DNA of 64,000 nt. Origin: Watersipora subatra (taxonomy: Eukaryota; Bryozoa; Gymnolaemata; Cheilostomatida; Watersiporidae). Shown piece by piece: positions 1 to 12,600 of the stretch; within the stretch, counting starts at the first letter, position 1, and every line of letters starts with the position of its first letter. The stretch is from contig NC_088714.1 of NCBI RefSeq assembly GCF_963576615.1, forward strand, positions 44,362,072 to 44,426,071, read 5' to 3'. A program made the translations under genes and the position numbers. The notes beneath the pieces were generated by a model that ran no database searches, had not been told where the DNA came from, and saw only the letters and a program-made list of their open reading frames with translations.

Positions 1-521
1 CATTCATGCTGATTGATAATGTAATGACTTGTTTCTGTTTTCAATGAAATGCTTTTAATGTCATATATTTGATTTGGCAAAGCTACAAGCTGTACAGTTT
101 TTAGGTCAAGCCATACTGCCACTGCAGTTACCAACTCTCCTGTTTCTATGTTCCATTATCCTTTTTATCTTTGTACTGTAGTATTAATAGCTCCTTTATG
201 ATCCACTATAGGCTTATATGATTTATATGTTCATATATGTTTTATACGGTAGTATGTAGTTTTTATTATTATATTATTAGGTAAACCGATTCTTTGACTT
301 CCTACTGTTTTTAAGTTGTAAGGAAGTTTTCCTAGGTTGTTATAGCCTTTGTTATTTATCACTTGTTACTGGCTGTCAAAAAGTGTCACATTACGTTCAA
401 TTCACTCCTAACAGGAGAGGTAGCTGTTAAGCGATTTTCAATGTCATGAGTTTGCACCAAGGGCACGCCTGCTTCGTACAATCACCGCACTTGCGTATGG
501 TTTGAGCTTCACATTTTTTAG
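1..521. other. Unassigned AT-rich DNA, presumed intron of the PDZ gene
   Basis: No exon with matching splice sites and phase and no repeat recognised. Confidence 0.4.
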
Positions 522-644
522 GCCAGCACCAATGTGTCAATACATCTCTCACCCTCGGATAAATCTCTTGATACCCCAGACTCTTTGTTAGCTTCGAGCA
601 CACAGCTATTTGGTACACAGGATGACTTGTGTCTCAGCAACTAT
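522..644 (+). CDS. PDZ gene, exon upstream of the PDZ domain
   Basis: A T-run acceptor (TTTTTTAG at 514-521) precedes 41 open codons that end at a consensus donor GTAAGT (645). Both ends are phase 0, which fits the phase-0 start of the next exon at 2944. The encoded stretch is Ser/Asp/Thr-rich (SPSDKSLDTPDSLL, then FGTQDDLCLSNY), like the tail of the same protein. An in-frame TAG is removed exactly at the acceptor. There is no in-frame ATG, so it is an internal exon. I infer it from splice sites and phase, not from homology. Confidence 0.55.
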
Positions 645-3600
645 GTAAGTTTCTACTCTACCAATGCAATTACTGTGTTTCCATGCTTCAAACGGGTTCA
701 GAGTTGTTTCCACTCTGAATCGTAGAAACTAACATCCTAAAATATGCTACGCGATTTCGCTTCGCTAATTTTGCGCAGAGACATTTGTTGTGAGAAAGCG
801 AGTTCACGTTAGCAAGTTTTGTTTTTAGAGATGCATCGCGAATCTTGGAAAGATCTACATAGTGCAACTCTGAATCGCTGAAACAGTACGGTACAAATTT
901 GTCGGCGGTAGACAACTCCAAACCCATTTGAAAGTTAAAAACACCGTAATTATCTGCCCATAGCTAAACTCTCTGCAATCAAATACCAACATCACACCAC
1001 AGTTTCTTCTGTTATCTGCCAGCTCATTGCTTACCCTACGCTGGCAAACAAAAAGCTACGTATAAGTAGGCTGTCAACTAGAGTTATATATAACCGTAAA
1101 ACCTCTATTTGAACACCACCTTTATTTGAACACCACCTCTAATAGAACACCACTATAGAAGAAAGATTAAAAGTACAGCGCCTCCCTTTAATTAATTGGA
1201 TGTCACCACTATTTATTAGCCACTTTGATATTTCTTGATCTTTTCGAACTCATAATAGAAAGTGATCAGTGGATAAGTGTCCATAAAATAGTACTAATAA
1301 TGGCTCGGTTACATTAATAACAATTGATTATTTTGTCGTTGCTGTAGTGGTTGCCATGATTTTAGTGACGATGTACCTGAGAAGATCGATCCTCATAATC
1401 TTTAGAACTACGCTCTGATTCAAAGTCACTAAGTTCTGAGTAATATCCATTGTTTTCAGATTAATTCATCGTGTGATTTACAATCTTACCTGAAGACTTT
1501 AAAGTATCCGGAGGAACAATAAGAATATTCTTCAGGAACACCGTACAACATAAATCGTACAACATAGTAGCAGCCATTGTTGTGGTGTATTCTAACTTTA
1601 AAATTTTAAAAAGGTTTTCAAAAATGAAAAACAATATGTCCATTTGCTAACTCGGCTCTTAAGGCTCTTTCTTTAAAACTTTGAAAGTGACACCATCAAA
1701 CTAATTAATAACAGTACCGCACTAATATTTATAATCAAAGTAGTACCTTGTTTAATTCGGTCTGACGTACATGAAAAATGCTTCGCATAAAAATTAATGT
1801 CGATTCGCCCAACAGAGAGAGTGAAATATAGGCGACACTAGCATCACTTCGCCCATAAAAGGGTTAAATTTATTTTCCTAAAATTCTGACGATCTAGTCT
1901 AAAAACACAGCCCTACCCTCTATTTGAATGCCACCTCTAATTAAACGCCACTATAGGGAAAGGGTTAAAAAATAGAAAGCCATGGCTTTCAAATAGAGGT
2001 TTTACAGTATATAGATATTCTATTCTCATCTTCGTTTACTGAAAAAACAAGAAAACAAGGTTACAAGAAATAGAGCTTATAACAAGGACTTAGAAAATGT
2101 GGTGAACTACAAACAAATAGACTAGCGATGATATAGAAAAGTGAAATGCTGAGATTTAATGGTTTTGGCAAAGTTGTTTGAAAACACCTACATGGTACCT
2201 CAGTTTTCAAACATAATTCATTCCAGATTTCTGTTTGGGCACCGAATCCTTTTTTATAAGAAAAGAGGGATGCTGAATAATGCATTTGTAGACATAATAC
2301 AGAGTATATATTTTTCCGGAAAAATAATTATTAAAAATTAAAGTTACTAACTTTTGGTGAGAACATTTTACAGATGATGCGACAAAAAACCATCCAATAA
2401 TTTTGTTGAAGATTATGAATTAAACCTTATGAAAATCCTCGATGGTTTTTGACTAGTCATTTTTGTGACCAGTTAACCTAGCACCCGAAATTAATAATTT
2501 TTCGTAGATCGGTTTTGAAAAGCTGCCTATCCATTTGACAAACTTCATCAAATAAAACATAAAGGGTTGTCTCCTCATTTTAATGATACCTGCTAAAGGG
2601 AAAACAACTCTTATTTTGTATCTGTAGTCGTTAGACCAGTCAACTTACATTCCACACCATGCTTTAAATGGAATATTTACCATTAACAGTAAAGCTAAAA
2701 TGTTGTGATTTTAAATGATGTAGAATAATCAAGAGCGATCTAATACCTTCTCAGGCAGGTGAATTTGGTAATTAACTCATAAAAATTATAGTCATCCAAC
2801 TTTCTACATTAACGGAAAAAATGGGTGGGCAATATAAGTCATGTTGAGCTTGCCATGCATCCTTTATGTTTGGACATATAACAGAGTGGTAAAATGTTTC
2901 TGCTTTAGAGTTTCAACACTTAGTCCTGTATCATTCATTTCAGAACTATGATTGCTACGATGTCCAGCTGGTGAGCAAAGACTCAAGCGGGCCAGGTTTC
3001 AGCGTTACGGGCACTGTCACAGATGGTATTGTCATTAGAAATATTCATGAAAACGGACCAGCAATGCAAAGCGGTCAAATGGCAGCAGGTAGTGTTTTTC
3101 CTTCTCATAGTTCTGTGACAAACTCTGTTTGTGACTTCTTTAATACATATATGGCTCCTTTGAGAAGCAGGTTATGACTAACGTTCCGGCAGCCAATGGC
3201 TACAGTCTAAATGTTAAAATGTTCAGATAAAACCAAAGTAGCAGGAACCTTTTCCTAATGAATCTACAATGAAAGCAATTAATAGAAACCCATATAAAAT
3301 TTATTATTATTATTTAGACCGATTATTTTTAAATCTTTGATTATCCACTGTTCATGAACAACAAAAGTTGTGATATTTAACAGTTTGCACTTTCTATGAT
3401 CAAAAATTTCCACTGGCTTCATGATGTCTCATTCTAAACAACCATGAGCACATAAGCTATAATTATAGCAGCCTTTCTGGGGCTTTGTCAAGGTTGCAAA
3501 GTTTAAAATATCTGTACTAAGTAATTTTTTAGTCTTAGGATTTATAAAAAAATGTTTGTATTCGAAATTAGTGATCTGTATTGAGCAGTCAGTATTTATT

Positions 3601-6600
3601 AACCCTTTCGATGCTGTAGATTCATAAATGCGTTTTCTATGGTCGAGTGCCGTAGACGCATAATTGCGACTTTCCCAGCAATTGCGGAGTAACTTCATTT
3701 TATTATTCGTTGACAACATAACCCATGGTCTTTAAGACTTTCATGATATTGACAACGTTGTCCGAAGATATCTCCATAAAATTAGCCTAAAATAACGAAG
3801 CAATTTTAAACTTTTGTTTGAGAACTACTAACCTACAAACGAACAATTTTTGTGTAAATTTTGCTAAGTACTGCGCGAGTCAGAAAACAGGTAATTACTT
3901 ATGTTGATGACATTATAGCCAATTTAGATTTAGATTGTCGTGATTACACAGATAATTAAAGTAGCGGCAGTGATTCTGATAGTGGTGAAAGTAAGTTTTG
4001 TAAGAGTAAGGAACATTATGGGGGATCGTCTCAGCTTCGTAGCGATTGCTTCACATAGCTTTATCATCATACAAAGTATAGATACATTGACTTTTTTGCA
4101 TAGCAGTGTTAGTTAAAATGTTGGCAAAATAAAATATGTTACAAAAAATGTTGTAGATAGAGTTTAAAATTGTGAAAAAATATTGTATACATATCATGAA
4201 GCAATATCGGCAATTTTCTGTAAAATGGCTGGCACTAGGCCGCTAGCTAAATTTGTACTTGGATGGCACTGAAAGGGTTAAAATAATGGACTACAGTTAT
4301 GTCAGCTCTACATGGCATGTCATATTTGTTGAAGGTGACAGGCTCCTCAGCGTTACAATCGGGTTCAACAACATGGCATATGAAGATGCCTTGACCATTC
4401 TAAGCTATGCTGCTCCCTACCCAATGGTGTTGAAACTCGCTCGACGGTCTGACCAGCACCTAGATAATGTGACTCACTCTATAGAACAAACTGGGCAGCA
4501 CTCGAAAATCTATCACCCCGTGTATCGGAGCCAGAGTGTTGGTGCTGCTTACCAGGCAAAGAAAGTGAACAAAATTCCATCACGCCCTGGCACCTCCTTG
4601 GGACAAGATTACAGTAAGATTTTAGGCTGTTCTTTACGAGTTTTGACTAATCTTTAATCGCTAGATACTTTAAAGCAAAAATATATTTTTATTATCATAA
4701 AAGGGGTGTCTACTTATTTGTTGTCTATCTATATCTAGGGGTCAAGGTTAGGATAAAATATAGCTTTCGATGATACTCCAACCCATGACATTCAGGTTGG
4801 TAGACCGACGCTATAATACCTGCACCAATCGATCACCTCTAAGGGTTTCCCAACAATCGTGCAGCTACTTATTCTCTGTGCTTTGCCGACACAACTGACG
4901 ATCATTCATGGATAACTAGACTGTCACGGAACTTGCGTATATAGGTTATAGAACTATCTGTACTATCTGGCGTTGCCTGGGTATTAAAATCGGCTTATAA
5001 AAGTGAGAGGTAATGAGAGTTGCCTGCCACTTGCTATTAGCCATGCACAATGCCAATGGATAATTTGAGAAAGTTTACTAATAAGAACTACCGCGTCTCA
5101 CGTCATTACGCCATTACGCCATTACGCCATTACATTACCTCAGGACGGAAAGCAGTAGCATAATTATTTGCTCCCATATAGCAACATATATTGCCCAATG
5201 AATACATCAAGCTTGTGTGGCTGAATTGGTAAGGTGTTGGACTGCTGAATCGGAGGCTCTGAGATCTAATCTTCTGCGATACACATTCTCTATTCTAAGA
5301 TTTGAATAGCTATAGCTGGAACTACACACATACCAACTTTGAGAAATATATATATAAATAATCGAGATAACGCTATGTCTGTTGTTTTTCTTTCCCAAGT
5401 ACCTCAAAAGAAAGTGATATTTTTAGACAAACGACAAGTTTCTCATTATACAAATACATTTTGAGAACTTCTACCGACTTTACACATTATATTATATGGA
5501 GTTTTTATTATTTGTGGAACAAAAACTTCACATAAATTCTTTACGTTGCATGGAATTTATGCTATAGGAGCATCTACTGTATATGGAATTGGATATACGG
5601 TACATACTTACTGGTTACTAAAGCAGTACTATTGTTGCAGTACTACACGGATTTGGCCAATTACATCTCCCAATAGCGCTGGAATTACGACGGCGGTGTT
5701 TCTGTTTTCATTATGAATCAGTTAAAAATAGCTTGAATAGTGTTTACACCAGTAGGATTTAAAGTCAATACAAATTAATAATTAGTAATTACTATAACTA
5801 CGACACATACATGTCCACGGCTTGTAGCAACGGAGTGACTCTCTTTTGGGATTATGCTGATAAACTGTCAAATTGGAATTGTCAATCTGTATTTCGTTGG
5901 CTAAAAATGTTGGTACAGTTTGTATAGTCAGAGTTTTCAGTAAAGTTTTATGACATTTTTAACACGTAAACAGACTAGAAACCCCTCCAGCTCTGGAGGA
6001 AACACAACTCTGACAATAGTCCTGGTCCAAACACCCCTTCACTCCTTCAAGTGACTAATTTTGTAAATCGTGACCTGTTTTACAGTGCAGTAGTACTAGT
6101 ACTCTGTGAGTCTAGTACTCTGCGAGTCTAGTACTCTGCGAGTCTAGTACTCTGCGAGTCTAGTACTCTGCGAGTCTAGTACTCTGCGAGTCTAGTACTC
6201 TGCGAGTCTAGTACTCTGCGAGTCTAGTACTCTGCGAGTCTAGTACTCTGCGAGTCTAGTACTCTGCGAGTCTAGTACTCTGCGAGTCTAGTACTCTGCG
6301 AGTCTAGTACTCTGCGAGTCTAGTACTCTGCGAGTCTAGTACTCTGCGAGTCTAGTACTCTGCGAGTCTAGTACTCTGCGAGTCTAGTACTCTGCGAGTC
6401 TAGTACTCTGCGAGTCTAGTACTCTGCGAGTCTAGTACTCTGCGAGTCTAGTACTCTGCGAGTCTAGTACTCTGCGAGTCTAGTACTCTGCGAGTCTAGT
6501 ACTCTGCGAGTCTAGTACTCTGCGAGTCTAGTACTCTGCGAGTCTAGTACTCTGCGAGTCTAGTACTCTGCGAGTCTAGTACTCTGCGAGTCTAGTACTC

Positions 6601-9600
6601 TGCGAGTCTAGTACTCTGCGAGTCTAGTACTCTGCGAGTCTAGTACCCTGCGGGTCTAGTACTCTGCGAGTCTAGTACTCTGCGAGTCTAGTACTCTGCG
6701 AGTCTAGTACTCTGTCAGTCTAGTGCTCTGTCAGTCTAGTACTCTGTCACTCTAGTACTCTGTGAGTCTAGTACTCTGTGAGTCTAGTACTCTGTGAGTC
6801 TAGTACTCTGTGAGTCTAGTACTCTGTGAGTCTAGTACTCTGTGAGTCTAGTACTCTGTGAGTCTATTACGCCATGAGAGTTCATCAGTTGACAATAAAG
6901 TACATAAGTATGTGCACAATTCTTCTTAAATTTTCGAAGGCGATCGATCAGCGCAGGTATTCGAAGGTCACCAGTTCTAATCCTGTATGAGACAATCTTT
7001 TATTCTAACCTCTAATCACGCTTTTGTACGGGCAGAGGAAAAAGGCTCTTACTACAGTAACGATAAAATACATTGAGAGCTTATTGGTTCCTGAGAAGTT
7101 TGATGGTAAAGTTTGGCCACTCAAATATGTTATAGAATTCCTGCAGAACTCCCATATAATAAATACTGCGTAAAATAATATAATGTTCTCATTACTATCA
7201 GCAACCATTATTATACTCTGTATGTTGGTTCACGTTTCACACACTTATTCGGTAGCCTGTGCTCTTAGAGTGTGCCCGTTGTATATCAGTTTTGTGTTTG
7301 TACTGCAAACTTGTTTTAGAAACCAGGGAAATGTTTCACGAAGATAGTCGGGATTCACCGGATGGTGCCCTGGTGAAGGGAAAGTTTGGGAACACATTGA
7401 ATCTGATCAATGGCAGCGAGATTGCTCTTCATACACTCAACGGCAGCGATACAACGGTTGACAGTTCAGTAAGGTAGGAGTGAGACCTTGAAACAACTGG
7501 TGGTATAAATAGCTCTCCTACAGATTCAAACCTACTCTACTAATATACTGACAGTTACAAGCGGTCTGAACACTATCCCACCACTAATTGTCACAACTTT
7601 ATAGGACAAATATTTCTATAGTCATATAACATAAATTTTTGTTCTTACTAAAATTCTTAGTGTAATTTATACGGCGTTTAGCAGGTCAGAGAGCCAGTTA
7701 CAGGGCAGCAGTCCGGCATATGTAGAAGCATCAGAGGAAGTAGCCACAACCTTTTCTGCCCCGATGCAAGCTGTTGCCGGCTCACCACTCGATATGGCAC
7801 CGGTCATTGCAGAGGTCATGGTCACTGAGCCTCCAACACAACTCAAGATTGCCACTAATAGCTCTTCATCCCCGATTCCTGATGAAATGTACACTTCTGC
7901 ACACAGTAGTCGTCTGGCAACTCCTGATACGCACAGCTCAACACACAGTAGTCGTGTGACAACTCCCGATACGCACAGCTCAACACACAGTAGTCGTGTG
8001 ACAACTCCTACCTCTCCTAGCCAGGTCTGTCCTTGAAATTAATGGCTGGTAGTTTAGCTGATTAACTGAAACTTTAGAATTCGTTCAGTTGCATTTTAAA
8101 CAGTGTTATTCTTTCATACCTTTACATATATGAGTATTCACCTAGAGTCTTAGAGGTTGTGTCAACAGCTTGGAGAATTGTCTAAAACTTGCTTCCTTGT
8201 TTTTTGAAGTAAGTTAATATATGCTCATTAACTTCAAAACTCTCAAAAATATGTTAATAAACTAGAGCATTAACCTTTACAATTGTCCTCATTTTAGGGA
8301 AGTTTTTCAAGAGTTGGCGGACATGCGAGATTGTATTTATATTATACAATCAATATTATATTATTATATGTGATAAAATGTAAATATTATTTACAATGTA
8401 TATATTTATTATATAATATTATGTAATAACTAATTGCATAATATACAATTACATTGTATAACTATAACTACAATTACATATAGTTGTATAATATCATACA
8501 ATTATATTCATCTACATAAATCTCAGTGTTTGCCTGCCATTCGGGTGTCAAGTTATTGTGGTAAAGTTATAGGAACGAAAAATCTGCTTCGCACTGAAAT
8601 TGATCTCAGAACCTTTGGTTCTGCAGGCAGACGTTCTATCCACTAAACCACACAGCCTACTTGCTATACAATGGATTAATTGTGCACATAGTCATTACAC
8701 TGGTTTAAATACACACGCTTGAAGTATTAGTGGAAATATTATGGGTCATTACTAGCATGCTTGAAGATCATGATTGATCGCGTGAGAGATTATGAAACAT
8801 AACTTAACGCTTGCGCGTTTGCTTCACAACACTTATTATAGTAAATATTTAGACAAGCTTAACTTAATAGCTAAGTTACTCACCCTGGCTAATTTGTTAA
8901 TTTTGTCATTTTCCTAATTAGTCAACTAATGACAACTACATTACCAGCCACTGTTTATAAGCTGTTGTTTTATTACCTTTATTACCTGTGCAATAGCGGG
9001 CATTCAATTAGTATATGCATTTATTGAATATGTATGGTAATTCTAGTTACACGTTAATAAAATTATTTTGCTTTTGCTATAATTTTCCTGGTTACTGCAT
9101 CATAAAATACAGAGATTTTGTGAAAAATTCCTCTTTGATCAGGCGGCAACTTTTGCTTTGGATAGTACGTCCGTATTTAGAGTGGAAAACAACAAAATAA
9201 AACTTGTACACTGTTCTAATTGACAGGCTGCCTATAAAAAGATGATAGAGGGCTTCAATCTTGCTGTTTTATAAATTACTGTGGGTGTTCTAGAGCTTGC
9301 AATCAATTTGACGTTGTGCGATGTTGTACGACTCCAAACTCAATTGTTCAAGCTTAGCGGTTCTCGTGATTAGTGTCTTCTGTCGTTTATAACTACTAAC
9401 TCCAACTACTTCTCATTTTCCTTGATCAGATTCATTTACCTTTTCTTCTTGTAGATTCCACCGGAGAAGCCTAAGCGAATCCATCAGCTGATAGCAGCGG
9501 GTGAGATGCTGCCGATCGCCCCTCTGCAGAATTCACTCATAGTAGAAGAGGAGATTTGCCCCTCTACTAAGGTCGTTGAACCACCTAAACTAGGTGACCA

Positions 9601-12600
9601 TAAGGAAAAATGTGTGAACACTGATGAGGTTTTTCAAGAGAAAGGAAAGCACACTCAATCTCTGTTAGTTTTAGAAGCTGCTGAAATAGAAGACGTTGAA
9701 ATAGCGGATGAGATTGACAATAGCTCCAGTCCGGTTGAAGAACCAATTATTCAGCCGTACCTTCAAGTAAAACAAGAATCCTTTAATACGAAACTGTGGG
9801 TAGACAATGATGCTGATGTAGATATAAACACAGATGCTGTGTCAAGGCCGTCTACGCTCACAGTGGACACAGTAAAGATTAACGATACGGACGTTTTTCA
9901 AATTGAGTCGAGCGCATTTAGAGACCCAAGTTCGCTGGCTCAGCAAAGCCCAAATGACTCCGGGATACACAGTGAAAAAGCTCCTTCTGAGCAAGATGAA
10001 CCAGCCTCACCTCTGGACGGCGCAAGTAGCAGTTCTTCCAGCCCTAAACTCAATCTAAGACACGAGGTGTCTAGCTCTAGCGATGACATCATGTCAGCAG
10101 TGCTTGGGCTAACGGAAAGAAAAGAACAGGAAGTGCAGTCTCCTTCCACACCCACATCTCAACCCCTGACTCCAAGGTACACATGCTATGCGATGTGTAT
10201 TTTACAGCTAAACAAACTTGTGTCAATATTTAACAAAGTTACATTCAAGCTTATAAGAATTTTAATTCATCTTACAGAGAATCTTTTTAAAAAAATGCAT
10301 AAAAGTATGAAAAAGCCATTTCATTACTCATGGCTGCAAAATTGATTTTGATCTGCGATTTCTTAACTTTAAGGCAAAATCTAAAAAGCTTCGTAAACAA
10401 CAAAGTTGCTCAAATACTCACCTGATGAATATCCTCCAGGGCAGTGCCTCTCAACTTTTACTCTGAATTTAATAAGTGATTTTAGATTTAACATAAAAGG
10501 ACCTTCATATGTTCATGGTTGATTCCAGAGATATTATCAGATGAGATTCACTAACTTAACTTAGTTAACTCCACTCCCCCTATGCTAGGATGTGAACTTG
10601 ACCTGTTTATGCCACACTTTTGATAAGCGGCGTGTTGGACGCTATGATCAACTGCCATACCTGCAGCTACTAAAGCTCTAGGGTTGACAGCCTGTGATCA
10701 TTACCTATTTTCACCTTTTTATTTTAAAGGTTTTGATTTAAAAGATCGCATATCTTGTTAATATTATTAAATTTTAATATATTTATGGAATAATTTAAGA
10801 GCATACATTTTTAATTACTTTCTTCAATTATAAAGTTTGTGGTTCAAAACTTTTCCAATTTAAGCTTCGTTTACACCAAGAGGATTTGTTGGAATTGAGT
10901 TCCCGCTGAGAGAGTTGGAACGGCTTCTAGCCTGTTTCTGATTTGAAATATGTTTTTGCAGAGACTACGCCTAACTAACTAAAACTCCCACTTATACAAA
11001 CTGTCTCCCCTTTTTAGCCATTAAAATATAATGTCGATATCTACTCGATTTGTTTGTCTTTTTGGTGCTATTAATATTGAGATATGATTAGTGAATTCCA
11101 TTTTGTACTCAGTCAATAACGGCCGCCAAAGACGGACAAACATATTATGCAGTATTTCACCAATTTTGTGTCGGTGACAGAGACAAAACCAGTTTCACCA
11201 CCATTTTTCATTTTACACCAAACAGACTTTGTCAATGTGGAAGCAACTCCGATAAACCATCTATTATGTAAATGCACCTTTATTGTCTAAATAATCTTAT
11301 ATGCATAGTGTAAAGGTTTTTAAGTCTAGTGCAATTTTAACTGCAAAGTTCTTGCGTATACAGCTGGAATCTTTACTCTATTCTGGTTTATATGTCATTC
11401 ACCTGTTTGTATAAATTTAGCTCTCGACTGTAAGAGGCATTGCTAATCTTCTATTGTTGAGTTATCTACTCAGTTTAGATAACTCTATTCTTTTATAATT
11501 GCTTTATTCCAAGAATTGTCTCCGCAATACATAGGTAGTAGGTCTAGAACTTGCTAGTTATGAAAACTTAAATGCTCATAGAAATATTTCATAGCGAGAG
11601 TGGCATTACTAAAATGTTACTTACGTGGCTGATATTTGCCACAAACAGGCTAAACTGATTTCCGAAGTATAGTCTTACCTGTGTAGCTTTTAACATGGAT
11701 CGTTTATTTTTTACCAAACATTTTTTCATGAGAGATGTAAGTCTTTACATGATGTAAGACTAATATCTTCATATTTTTACGATGCTACATTTTGTGTCAC
11801 ACAGGAAGCTTTCTCTAACGGGGTTGTTTGCATGTAGTTATGTGCAACAACCTCCTAATATTAAGAGACGTCGACCAAGGCCCCACTCTGCCGGGTAGGT
11901 CTGCTAAGTCTAACCCAAAACACTCGGATTGGCAAAACAGTACCAATAACACGAAAGTTGTCTTAAGAGACATGCAAAACACTGCTTGTGTATTCTAACC
12001 CACCGATTGTTTGCAGCTGTCACACATTGATGTGTCTGTTATTCAGTATTGCTGAGAACATCTTTTTTTGTGAAGGTTAACACATTCAGTTATCTGTCTT
12101 GCTTTCATATGATTGCGGTTCGAATTCAGAGTTGTCTGTCCATGGCACCCACCAAACCAACCGTAAAGTACGCTCATAACCTCCGATTTCATTTACAGCT
12201 TTAATTTTCAACTTTGACATTAAAGCTTTATGGACTGTTTTTTTATGTTGGCAAAGTTTAATTGGTTCTCTTACTAAATATTTTTCTCACGCAACTGATC
12301 GTTTTGCTTGCGGATGGTTACAATTCACACTCGATCAAGTGTTTATGCAATACCTGAAAAATGCTAGTCGTTCGTTTGCATCTAGAGAGCATGCGTCAAC
12401 TAGCGGTTGATATCAATTTTTCTTGTTGTGAATGCGTTCTTTTTATATACATGTATATTTGACGGCCATACCTACTGGCCTACGGCTATAACCTGAGGCA
12501 CTCGGCTGTTACATGTAATTTGCTTAATACTCGTTAGGTTATGCGTAACGTTTTTCTGACATGTTAGTATCATACTAATTACAAACATCTTTTGATTAGA

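Noticed and set aside
6096..6867. Regular short repeat array resembling CRISPR
   Set aside because: Units are directly contiguous without spacers and the DNA is eukaryotic; it is a minisatellite. The same holds for 16061-17350.
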